Source of the DNA: Chloroflexota bacterium
GTDB taxonomy: Bacteria; Chloroflexota; Dehalococcoidia; Bin125
NCBI GenBank assembly: GCA_009838915.1
Contig: VXQT01000013.1
Location: 441,161-505,160 of the forward strand
DNA length: 64,000 nt
Direction: 5' to 3'
Position numbers and translations under genes: made by a program. Under the pieces are notes generated by a model. The model was not told where the DNA came from. It did no database searches and worked only from the letters and a program-made list of their open reading frames with translations. How positions within the stretch are numbered: position 1 is the first letter of the stretch; every line of letters starts with the position of its first letter. Below are positions 16,412-23,271 of this stretch, one piece after another.

Positions 16412-17344
16412 ATGCAGCACGACATCCTCACAACTCCAACTCCGCCTGACCGCGTGCCGATGGTGCTCGACACCGACACCGCCAACGAGATTGACGATCA
16501 GTTTGCCGTCGTTCACGCCCTGCTCTCCCAGGATCGGTTGCAACTTGAAGCGATCTACGCCACGTTGTTCGCTCGCGAGGGCAATACCGCCGCCGAGGGC
16601 GTCGCTGAGTCCGAGGCCGAGATTCACCGACTGCTGGAGCGTCTCAGCGTCGATCCGGCAGGCCGAGTCCTGCGCGGCGCTGACCGCTTCCTCGCCGATG
16701 ATCAGCCGACAGTCGCTAACGCCGCCTCTGACGACCTGATCCGACGCGCCCTCGAACCGCGCGATGGCCGACTCTGGGTCGCCGCCATCGGCGCGCTGAC
16801 CAACATCGCCTCGGCCCTGAACGAAGCGCCTGAGATCGCCGAGCGCATCTGCATCGCCTGGCTCGGGGGACAGGCCCAACACGCCGTCGATGCCCGCGAG
16901 TTCAACCTCTACCAGGACCCGATCGCCGCGCGAGCCGTCTTTGACTCAGGCGCGCCGCTGGTCCACATCCCTTGCTACGGCGCAGCCTCGCACTTGCTCA
17001 CCTCCACCGCCGAGCTCGACGCCTACGTCCGCCCCCAGGGCGCAATCGGCGAGTACCTCGCCGACATCTTCCGCGACCACGATCCGCAGTTCCCGGGCCG
17101 CTCAAAGGAGATCTGGGACCTCTCCGCCACCGGCTTCCTGATCGACGACGACTGGGTTCCGAGGCGTAGCATCCAACGCCCCACACTCTCAGACGACATG
17201 CGCTGGATCTTGCAACCCGACGACGCCGCGCTGGCTCCATTCACCGAGGCGCACTACGTGCAACGCGATCCTATCTTCCACGACCTTTTCACCAAACTCG
17301 CCGAGTTCCACGCCGGCGAGCGGGAGGCGGGATTTGCTGTGTAG
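16412..17344 (+). CDS. Nucleoside hydrolase
   Basis: Predicted to cleave the N-glycosidic bond of ribonucleosides. A 310-residue protein starting with MVLDTDTANEIDDQFAVVHA: the calcium-binding Asp cluster is present, but the classical DTDxGxDD is extended by two residues (DTDTANEIDD), as in a recognised subset of the family. AAIGALTNIASAL and WLGGQ follow as in other members, and EFNLYQDPIAARAVF carries the conserved Asn and Asp. The nucleoside preference cannot be read. It is convergent with the UGSC partner gene, 5 bases apart. A TANNNT box 6 bases before the ATG implies a leaderless mRNA. Confidence 0.88.
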   Translation: MQHDILTTPTPPDRVPMVLDTDTANEIDDQFAVVHALLSQDRLQLEAIYATLFAREGNTAAEGVAESEAEIHRLLERLSVDPAGRVLRGADRFLADDQPTVANAASDDLIRRALEPRDGRLWVAAIGALTNIASALNEAPEIAERICIAWLGGQAQHAVDAREFNLYQDPIAARAVFDSGAPLVHIPCYGAASHLLTSTAELDAYVRPQGAIGEYLADIFRDHDPQFPGRSKEIWDLSATGFLIDDDWVPRRSIQRPTLSDDMRWILQPDDAALAPFTEAHYVQRDPIFHDLFTKLAEFHAGEREAGFAV

Positions 17345-17349
17345 GCGCC

Positions 17350-18417
17350 TCAGAGCGGAACGGTCACCGGGCGGGTCATTCCGCCGAAGGTGGGCATCCA
17401 GCACGAGTGCTTGCCCGGTCCGCCGGCGACGATGATGTGAATCTCATCTGGTTTGTCCGTGATCGGCAGCCATTCGTCGGGGTCGTGCGGATCGAGCACG
17501 CCGCCGGCCATGCGGATGTTGACGGACTCGAGGAACTCTTCGCTGAGCTTGCTCGCCGGATAGCGGGCGTGCTCCCAGAGGTACTCCTGCACCGCCTCAC
17601 GGGTCCAACCTTCCGATGCCACCGTCTCGGCGTGCTCGGGGCCGAATGCCAGCACCGGCTCGCCCTTGCCCAGGATGTTGTTCGATCCCGCCTGACCCAT
17701 CGCGCCCGCGACCGTTTGCAGGATGCCGGCCGCCGTGTTGCTGCCGTGATCCTGGATGTTGTGCGGACCCTCGCAGGCCCAGGTGGTGACGCAACTATCC
17801 TCGGCGTTGAGACCGCGGGTGGTCTGGAAGGGCGGCCAGGGCGACGCATCCTCGCGCTCGGTCGCGCAGAACGCGAACTTGGCCGGCGTGCCCTGCGTGG
17901 CGCGGTCGCCGCGACCGGGGGTCGCGCCGGCGACGTTGAGCTGGACCAGCCGGACAGCCCGGCCGATGGTCGCGTTCGACGGAAACGTCGGACCGAAGCA
18001 GCCCGAGCCTCCATGGATCCCGGCAGCCCGCGCCGCTGGTCCGGAGGCCAGCACGAACACCGCGCAGGGATGCGTGGTCGCGTTGATCCCGTCCAGGTTG
18101 AAGGGCGCCTGCGAGATCGCCTCGACGGCGGCCAGCACGACCGGAAACTGCTGCGGACGGCAGCCGGCCATCACCGCGTTGATCGCCACAGCCTCAACCG
18201 TCGCCTCGCCCTGGCCCGGTGACAGCACGCCCAACAGATCCAGCGGATCGCGCCCCACCAAGTCGATCATCGCCGCGACCCGTTCCGCCGTCGGCGGAAT
18301 CAGCGGCAGGCCGTCCGACCAGCCCCGCCGGATGCACTCCTGCGAGAACTCGAAAGCGTCTGACGGGAGCGTGAAGCGGTCGGCCTCCCGTCCGCGGGAG
18401 CCGGATGCGGACGTCAC
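17350..18417 (-). CDS. UGSC-associated conserved protein (unknown function)
   Basis: I do not recognise a named family in this 355-residue soluble protein. It has no signal peptide or helix bundle. Features include SDGLPLIPPTAERVAAMIDL near the N-terminus and a Gly/Asn-rich core (HGGSGCFGPTFPSNATIGRA and MGQAGSNNILGKGEPVLAFG). There is a Cys pair in SCVTTWACEG and a C-terminal strand-loop IHIIVAGGPGKHSCWMP. The GTG start lies in a GTGA overlap with the stop of the upstream UGSC selenoprotein, so the two are probably translated together at matched levels. The conserved Cys residues make it a candidate substrate or subunit of the selenoprotein; this is inference. Confidence 0.7.
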   Translation of the reverse strand: MTSASGSRGREADRFTLPSDAFEFSQECIRRGWSDGLPLIPPTAERVAAMIDLVGRDPLDLLGVLSPGQGEATVEAVAINAVMAGCRPQQFPVVLAAVEAISQAPFNLDGINATTHPCAVFVLASGPAARAAGIHGGSGCFGPTFPSNATIGRAVRLVQLNVAGATPGRGDRATQGTPAKFAFCATEREDASPWPPFQTTRGLNAEDSCVTTWACEGPHNIQDHGSNTAAGILQTVAGAMGQAGSNNILGKGEPVLAFGPEHAETVASEGWTREAVQEYLWEHARYPASKLSEEFLESVNIRMAGGVLDPHDPDEWLPITDKPDEIHIIVAGGPGKHSCWMPTFGGMTRPVTVPL

Positions 18418-18959
18418 GAGCCGTTGCCCTGACCCAGCAGCGCGGACTCCAGCCGATCGACCACTCCGTCATCGACGCGCGCGCGCACCCGATCCGGACG
18501 CAAACCGCCCAGCGGATGCGGGACGATCAGCCGGTCCAGATCCGGCAGACCGCGCTGCTCGGCTTCAAGCTGGAGCAAGTCGGTGAAGGCCGAGGTGCCG
18601 ACCGTCACGGTGGGGATTCCCATGTCTTCGAAGAGGACCGAGGCGTGGACACTCCACGTCGTGCAACTTCCTCAATCACAGCTGCCGATCAAGAGAAAGT
18701 CCGCCCCATTGCGCAGCTCATCAATCGTCGAGTCGGAGGGCGGCCCGCCTACGGGCTTGCTCCCCACGACCAGTTCCCCAAGTCGGTGGCGCTCGCCCAG
18801 CCGCTCGACCATGGTTTCCAGCAGCAGCCGAGCATTCGCCTTGCGGTTCTCGAGGATGCCGGGCCGGAGGCCGACCAGCGATGTCGGGCGAGGCGCCGCA
18901 GTCGCCTCATGGACGGCGACGTGGGCGAGGGGGCTGAGGACTTCGATAGTTTCCGGCAT
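18414..18959 (-). CDS. UGSC-family selenoprotein (in-frame TGA = Sec96)
   Basis: One 181-residue gene read through a TGA at 18674-18672. Upstream of the TGA the protein ends ELRNGADFLLIGSCD. Downstream, in the same frame, it continues GSCTTWSVHASVLFEDMGIP and then TVTVGTSAF...RLIVPHPLGGLRPDRVRAR. Reading TGA as selenocysteine gives D-U-GSCT, the signature for which the UGSC family is named; Cys replaces Sec in many relatives. Other pattern blocks, such as GLRPGILENRKANARLLLETM, also fit my memory of the family. The ATG at 18959 has GGAG 10 bases upstream. No Trp use of TGA is seen: TGG serves Trp and TGA ends many neighbours. The role is thought to be redox but is unproven. The stop overlaps the partner gene (GTGA). 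A nonsense mutation of a Cys codon is the alternative. Confidence 0.85.
18644..18674 (-). promoter_or_regulatory. Candidate bacterial SECIS element in UGSC mRNA
   Basis: Starting 13 nt after the TGA, CGTGGA-GTG-TCCACG (18658-18644) forms a perfect 6-bp hairpin. If the last A-T pair opens, the loop is AGUGU. Counting the U of UGA as 1, loop G and U fall at 23 and 24, the positions known to contact SelB in E. coli fdhF. The lower stem is weak and a bulged U17 is not evident. Confidence 0.55.
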
Positions 18960-19027
18960 GAAAAGGCTCCGCTCGTGACAGTCAGCACGGTATCTATATC
19001 AGGTTACTGATTCTCGCGGAACTCGCC

Positions 19028-20638
19028 CTACTCTTCGTCGGCTCGTGGATCGACCACGATTATCTCGGAGTAGCCAACGATCCTAGTTTCCTGGGCGTCC
19101 CCTCCCGGACACCGAGTCATGATTTCGACTCGCACGCGACCAGCGACTATTGGAGTGCCCTTGACCCTCATTCCGCTCTCTCCTGTCTGCACGTTCGAGA
19201 AACTCTGAAGCTTGAGTCCGTTCCATGTCCCGCCAGGATTGACGGTGAATCTCCCCCAGGGCCCGAGCTCTCTCAGATATGTCGTGCCGTCGGAGTAGGA
19301 TCTTTCGACGACACATCCTGGGATCTTGTTCGAGGTCACAACTACCTCATCACTCCTTAGTCTGTACGACTGTCCAATCTCCAATGTCACACTGAGGTGC
19401 AACTGCTCAGGCGGGATCTCCTCATAGTCCGATGCGGACTCGGGTGCCGGTTGAGTGAGAATCCTGTTCACTCTTCCTGTAAGTTCACTCTCCGGACTTA
19501 CGTGTGGAGGTATCCCTATCTCCACTCCGAATCTTTTGGCAAGAATCAGAGCGCCGGCTGTGTCGAACCCTGGCACGTACCGTTGCCAGAGCATCAACAA
19601 GGTCGCAGCAAATCTGGGTCCATAGCCGGACTCTGGGCCACTAACGACGCGTGCAATTCGATTCAACAGATTAGTGGCATCTTCGACGTGGATGAACGGC
19701 TCTCGTTGATCGGCGTAGGAGATACCCCACTCCTCGGCCTTTAGCTCAAGAACTGGACGGTCGTCCCGACCACGATACAAGTCATCGAATATGGCATCTG
19801 TTACGTCCTTCATGATTGCCCAGTAGGTCTCCTTGTCGGGGAGAGTGTCGTGCCTAGCTTGGGAAAAGGAGCTGGGGATGAACTCGAAGCGAACCCGATC
19901 TTCCCAGTCAGCCACCAGATAGTACAAGAGATTGTAGTTGTCTCCGGCGAGTGGCATTCTGATAGATAGTTGCGCGCCGCCGGGTGGGTCTGGATCTTCC
20001 AGGTCAGTGGTAATCCAGAGCCCCGGCCACCGAGCTGTTAGCCGAATGGAGCTTCCGATAGTCTTCCCTTCGTGCTTGCCCGCGGAGTCAAGGTTGATGT
20101 GATACCAGCCACCGTTTCCTGTGGCGATGAACTGCCGATTCACGACAAAGATAGTGAAGTCCGGCCTCAATACGCGTCGGCTGGTAAGTTGGGTTGGCTT
20201 CATCCCTCCGCATGATCGACCGGATCTCGTGGCAGCCAACGTTCCTCCTGCCAAGCCAATCACGTTGTCGCAACTGTCCATGAACACGACGCGGTCGTCA
20301 TACACGGTGATCTTTAGAACTCGTTCGACCTGGACACTGGTCTCCCAGTAGACAGCCCCATCGCCAGCCTCGATGAGCGCACCGCGTTCCAGGATCTTGC
20401 CAGGCAACGCGAGAATCTCGCCTCGCTCGGCGGCCGCGCTGAGGCAGTCAGTGAAGTCTTCCTGCGAGGAACTGCCGGGAATCCCCTCGAGATAGAAGTG
20501 CCACCAGACCGTGTCGTGGCACCAGGCAGGGACCGGCGATTGACCTGCGCCGGACGTGGAGGTCGACGCGAGCCCGGCAAACACGCCGAGAACTGCGACC
20601 GTCAGCAGGAACAGTCGGCGAACGGCTACAGGTTCCAT
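19028..20638 (-). CDS. Secreted orphan protein of lower GC content
   Basis: I do not recognise this 536-residue protein. It has a clear N-terminal signal peptide (RRLFLLTVAVLGVFAGLAST), so it is likely exported, and no further membrane helix. The mature part is rich in aromatic residues and strands, for example YHINLDSAGKHEGKTIG and PGGTWNGLKLQSFSNVQ, with scattered Cys that could form disulfides. Base composition differs visibly: a counted 60-base stretch (19441-19500) is about 52% GC against mid-60s around it. Rare codons such as AGA and ATA are frequent. It lies 26 bases after the Rdx gene and 68 before UGSC, so it may be a recent insertion into that operon. Confidence 0.65.
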   Translation of the reverse strand: MEPVAVRRLFLLTVAVLGVFAGLASTSTSGAGQSPVPAWCHDTVWWHFYLEGIPGSSSQEDFTDCLSAAAERGEILALPGKILERGALIEAGDGAVYWETSVQVERVLKITVYDDRVVFMDSCDNVIGLAGGTLAATRSGRSCGGMKPTQLTSRRVLRPDFTIFVVNRQFIATGNGGWYHINLDSAGKHEGKTIGSSIRLTARWPGLWITTDLEDPDPPGGAQLSIRMPLAGDNYNLLYYLVADWEDRVRFEFIPSSFSQARHDTLPDKETYWAIMKDVTDAIFDDLYRGRDDRPVLELKAEEWGISYADQREPFIHVEDATNLLNRIARVVSGPESGYGPRFAATLLMLWQRYVPGFDTAGALILAKRFGVEIGIPPHVSPESELTGRVNRILTQPAPESASDYEEIPPEQLHLSVTLEIGQSYRLRSDEVVVTSNKIPGCVVERSYSDGTTYLRELGPWGRFTVNPGGTWNGLKLQSFSNVQTGESGMRVKGTPIVAGRVRVEIMTRCPGGDAQETRIVGYSEIIVVDPRADEE

Positions 20639-20664
20639 CCGACGACCCCGCTGTCAATCGCGCC

Positions 20665-20916
20665 CTACTCGAGGTAGCCGTAGACGAGTTCCCGTAACTC
20701 ATCCATGTCGGGGAAGCGACCCATGGCGGCTTTGCTGAAGACGAGGTCTCCGTTCACCGACCACTCGAACAAGCCCTTGGTGTCGGGGATCAGCTTCACG
20801 TCCGAGACCAGGTGCTGGATGTCGGTCATCAACTCGCCCAGCATCCAGGACGTGCGCGGCCAGTAGCCGCAGTCGGCGCAGTAGACAACCTCGATCGCGA
20901 TCTGCTTGTCGGACAT
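20665..20916 (-). CDS. SelW/SelT/SelH-like Rdx family protein (Cys form)
   Basis: An 83-residue thioredoxin-like protein with the N-terminal strand IAIEVVYCADCGYWPRTSWM. The CxxC (Cys13, Cys16) lies where eukaryotic and some bacterial SelW proteins have CxxU. The centre VKLIPDTKGLFEWSVNGDLV and the end (MGRFPDMDELRELVYGYLE) match the short Rdx fold. It is expected to act in thiol redox or peroxide handling. It follows an LLM oxidoreductase by 5 bases, so it is likely co-transcribed and may act with it. The UGSC selenoprotein is about 1.7 kb further on the same strand. Confidence 0.85.
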   Translation of the reverse strand: MSDKQIAIEVVYCADCGYWPRTSWMLGELMTDIQHLVSDVKLIPDTKGLFEWSVNGDLVFSKAAMGRFPDMDELRELVYGYLE

Positions 20917-20921
20917 GGCGT

Positions 20922-21920
20922 TTAGCCGCCCAGGTACTGTTCCAGCCGCCGACCGACATCCACGGCGTCGCCCGAAGGCAACGGGATCATCTGCAAGTCG
21001 GCGCCGGCATCCGAGCGGGCCTGCAGCTGCTCGGGGACCGACTCAATCGGGCCGATCACCTGGATCTCGCGGACCATGCTCTCGGAGAACGCCATCAACG
21101 CGCCTTCCGAGTCGCGGTCGGCCCAGGCGGCGCGGGAGTCCTTGATCTCCGATTCGAAACCCGAGCGCGAGAGCATCTGCCAATAGAACGAGCCCATCCG
21201 GTTGGTGTAGTGGAAGAGCGGCTGGCGGGCGTTACGCCAGACCTTCTCGTCGTCGCCCTCGCCGGTCACGTAGACGTTGGTGAACGGCGCAATCGTGACC
21301 GAGTCCTCGGGCCGGTTGGCATCGCGCGAGGCGCCGGCGAGCTGGCGCTTGAGCGGCTCGAATCCGCGCTTCGGCCAGTGGATCGGATAGATGCCGTCCG
21401 CAATCTCTCCGGTCTGCTGGATAGAGCGCGGCGTGATCGCGGCGATCCAGACGGGCAGGTCCTCGCGCACCGGCTCGTAGCCCAGCAGGCGGAAGCCGCG
21501 CTGCAGCGTGTAGATTTCGCCCTCGTACTGCAGCCGCTGTCCACTGAGCAGCATCTTGATGATCTCGGTGTACTCGCGAATCCGCCGCAGCGGCCGGTCG
21601 AACTCGACGCCGTGGAAGCCCTCAATCACAAGGTTGCCAGATGACCCAAGTCCGCAGACCATGCGTCCTCCGGAGATCGTCTCGAGTGTGGCGAACTCCT
21701 GCGCAATGGCCGCGGGCGTCCGCGAAAACGTGTTCAGGATGCCGGTGCCGATCTGCATCTTCTCGGTGTTGGCCGCGATCACCGTCAGCCAGGGCAACAC
21801 TGAGTGCCCCCAGGCTTCGCCCGTGGAGACCATCTCGTAGCCCAGGTCCTCGGCGATCTTGATTTTCTCCAACGTGTCGCGCCAGTCGGCGCTGAATCCC
21901 GCCAGGATGCCTAGTCGCAT
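20922..21920 (-). CDS. LLM-class flavin/F420-dependent oxidoreductase
   Basis: A 332-residue luciferase-like protein: MRLGILAGFSADWRDTLEKI, GYEMVSTGEAWGHSVLPWLT, MQIGTGILNTFSRTPAAIAQ and GRMVCGLGSSGNLVIEGFHG. The last pattern is typical of the mer/SsuD-like group that uses F420 or FMN. The substrate is unknown. It is the second of two LLM genes in the window. The closest downstream partner is the Rdx protein. The REP-like copy at 21961-22005 lies upstream, between it and ridA. Confidence 0.87.
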   Translation of the reverse strand: MRLGILAGFSADWRDTLEKIKIAEDLGYEMVSTGEAWGHSVLPWLTVIAANTEKMQIGTGILNTFSRTPAAIAQEFATLETISGGRMVCGLGSSGNLVIEGFHGVEFDRPLRRIREYTEIIKMLLSGQRLQYEGEIYTLQRGFRLLGYEPVREDLPVWIAAITPRSIQQTGEIADGIYPIHWPKRGFEPLKRQLAGASRDANRPEDSVTIAPFTNVYVTGEGDDEKVWRNARQPLFHYTNRMGSFYWQMLSRSGFESEIKDSRAAWADRDSEGALMAFSESMVREIQVIGPIESVPEQLQARSDAGADLQMIPLPSGDAVDVGRRLEQYLGG

Positions 21921-21960
21921 GGTTGTTCCTCTCGATTCGTGTTAACGACGCCTGGTCGGC

Positions 21961-22005
21961 GCCCCCCTCTGCCTTCGGCATCTCCCCCCGCTCTGCGGGG
22001 GGAGA
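21961..22005 (-). repeat. REP-like palindromic element, copy 2 (inverted)
   Basis: Reads GCCCCCCTCTGCCTTCGGCA followed by TCTCCCCCCGC-TCT-GCGGGGGGAGA. On the minus strand this is the same palindrome then CCGAAGGCAGAGGGGGGC flank as copies 1 and 3. It sits between the LLM and RidA genes. Confidence 0.8.
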
Positions 22006-22016
22006 GCGAGCGCGGA

Positions 22017-22478
22017 CTACTCAATCTCGACGATCATCTCGATCTCGACCGCCATGCCGACCGGCAGTGATTGCATGCCGACCGCGGAGCGGGCGTGGCG
22101 GCCCGACTCGCCGAACAGTTCGACCAGCAGGTCGGAGGCGCCGTTGGCGACGCCGGGCTGATCGCCGAACTCGGGCGTGCAGTTGACCATGCAGAGCAGC
22201 TTGACGATCCGCGAGACGCGGTCGAGCGAACCGATCTCGGCCCGTAGCGAGCCCAGCAACTGGACCATGACCGCCCGCGCCGCCTGGTAGCCGGCGTCGA
22301 CATCGAGATCGGCGCCCAGCTTGCCGCGGATCAGTTGGCCGTCCTGGAACGGTCCGTGTCCCGAGAGGAACACCAGGTTGCCGGTCCGCACCGCCGGGAC
22401 ATAGTTCGCCAGCGGCGGATTCGTCGACAGGTCCAGTCCCATCTCCAACGCCTTCGCATCGGCGTTATGTGCAGACAT
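22017..22478 (-). CDS. RidA (YjgF/YER057c/UK114) family protein
   Basis: A 153-residue RidA-type protein, which in characterised members hydrolyses reactive enamine/imine intermediates. NYVPAVRTGNLVFLSGHGPF, ARAVMVQLLGSLRAEIGSLD with VSRIVKLLCMVNCTPEF, and the end HARSAVGMQSLPVGMAVEIE fit the family. The Arg of HARSAVGM corresponds to the substrate carboxylate ligand. GAAGGAG stands 7 bases before the ATG. It is probably in one operon with the LLM and Rdx genes downstream and VOC upstream, but the REP element interrupts the transcript between RidA and LLM. Confidence 0.9.
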   Translation of the reverse strand: MSAHNADAKALEMGLDLSTNPPLANYVPAVRTGNLVFLSGHGPFQDGQLIRGKLGADLDVDAGYQAARAVMVQLLGSLRAEIGSLDRVSRIVKLLCMVNCTPEFGDQPGVANGASDLLVELFGESGRHARSAVGMQSLPVGMAVEIEMIVEIE

Positions 22479-22515
22479 CGCACGCTCCTTCGATCACAGG
22501 TTGTCGGCAGTCAGG

Positions 22516-22920
22516 CTATCGCAGGCCGGCGTCGTCGCCCGGATAGGATCGCAACTCGATCTCGTTGCCATCCGGATCCACGATGTACAGGCCGTCCGCG
22601 TAACCCCGCGCGCCGTACAACTCGAAGTCGGGGTCGCGAACGATCTCAAACTCGTCCGACGAACGAGCCGCCGCCAGATCATCCGCCGAGACGACCATGC
22701 AGAAGTGATCCAGATTGCGCCGTTCGTGATCGACATCGCCCTCGATCAGGTCGATGATCGTCTCTGCGGAGACCCGCACTGAGGGAAAGGGGCACTCACC
22801 CGCTCGCCATTGCTCGACGCGCACGGGAGCGAGACCGAGACGCTCGGTGTACCAGCGCAGCGACCGTTCGACATCCGAGACCCGCAGAACGATGTGATCC
22901 AACGCCGTGATGCGTACCAT
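22516..22920 (-). CDS. VOC (glyoxalase/dioxygenase) family protein
   Basis: A 134-residue vicinal oxygen chelate protein: MVRITALDHIVLRVSDVERS, LRWYTERLGLAPVRVEQW, DHFCMVVSADDLAAA and GLYIVDPDGNEIELRSY. The metal ligands expected are His of DHIVL, His of LDHFCMV and Glu of GNEIELR. The reaction is not predictable from this. An AGGACGGG stands 5 bases before the ATG at 22920. A longer start at 22953 is possible but has no Shine-Dalgarno. Divergent from the MoaD-like gene, 31 bases away. Confidence 0.85.
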   Translation of the reverse strand: MVRITALDHIVLRVSDVERSLRWYTERLGLAPVRVEQWRAGECPFPSVRVSAETIIDLIEGDVDHERRNLDHFCMVVSADDLAAARSSDEFEIVRDPDFELYGARGYADGLYIVDPDGNEIELRSYPGDDAGLR

Positions 22921-22951
22921 GTTCCCGTCCTGTCGATGCGAGGTCGTCCCC

Positions 22952-23269
22952 ATGAGCGTAGAGATTCGGATGGCGAAGGGCTTGCGAGTTCACGTCGACG
23001 TTCCCGCCACCGTCAACGTAGATGGAGACAACGCCCGCGAGGCGGTCGATGCGCTCATCGTCGCCTTTCCCGAGCTGCAACGGTTCGTGCTCGACGACGC
23101 ACGGCGGCTCCGCCAACACGTCAACATCTACATCAACGACGCACTAATCGTCGACAGAACCGACCTCTCGGATACGCTCGCCAACGGCGATCGGTTGTAC
23201 ATCCTGCCCGCAGTCTCCGGCGGCGCGCTGCCGTACTCGACACCCGACTCTCCGACGAAATGGAGCTAG
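22952..23269 (+). CDS. MoaD/ThiS-like sulfur-carrier protein with C-terminal extension
   Basis: A 105-residue ubiquitin-fold protein: an N-terminal VHVDVPATVNVDGDNAREAV, LVINV-like NIYINDALIVDRTDLSDTLA, and DRLYILPAVSGG. The Gly-Gly, normally the extreme C-terminus of active MoaD/ThiS, is residues 90-91 and is followed by 14 more residues (ALPYSTPDSPTKWS). The tail would have to be removed to activate it as a sulfur carrier. The Shine-Dalgarno is CGAGG. The stop is followed at once by the BNR propeller gene, and the two are probably co-translated. No moaE, thiG or moeB is nearby, so its pathway is not determined. Confidence 0.82.
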   Translation: MSVEIRMAKGLRVHVDVPATVNVDGDNAREAVDALIVAFPELQRFVLDDARRLRQHVNIYINDALIVDRTDLSDTLANGDRLYILPAVSGGALPYSTPDSPTKWS

Positions 23270-23271
23270 AA

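Noticed and set aside
18414-18671. Two separate short genes (18414-18623 and 18672-18959).
   Set aside because: They share one frame across a single TGA that sits at the UGSC motif; reading them as one selenoprotein explains both.
22951-22954. A second CATG with overlapping divergent starts (VOC and MoaD).
   Set aside because: The VOC protein fits better from ATG 22920, which has a Shine-Dalgarno, so the two starts do not overlap there.
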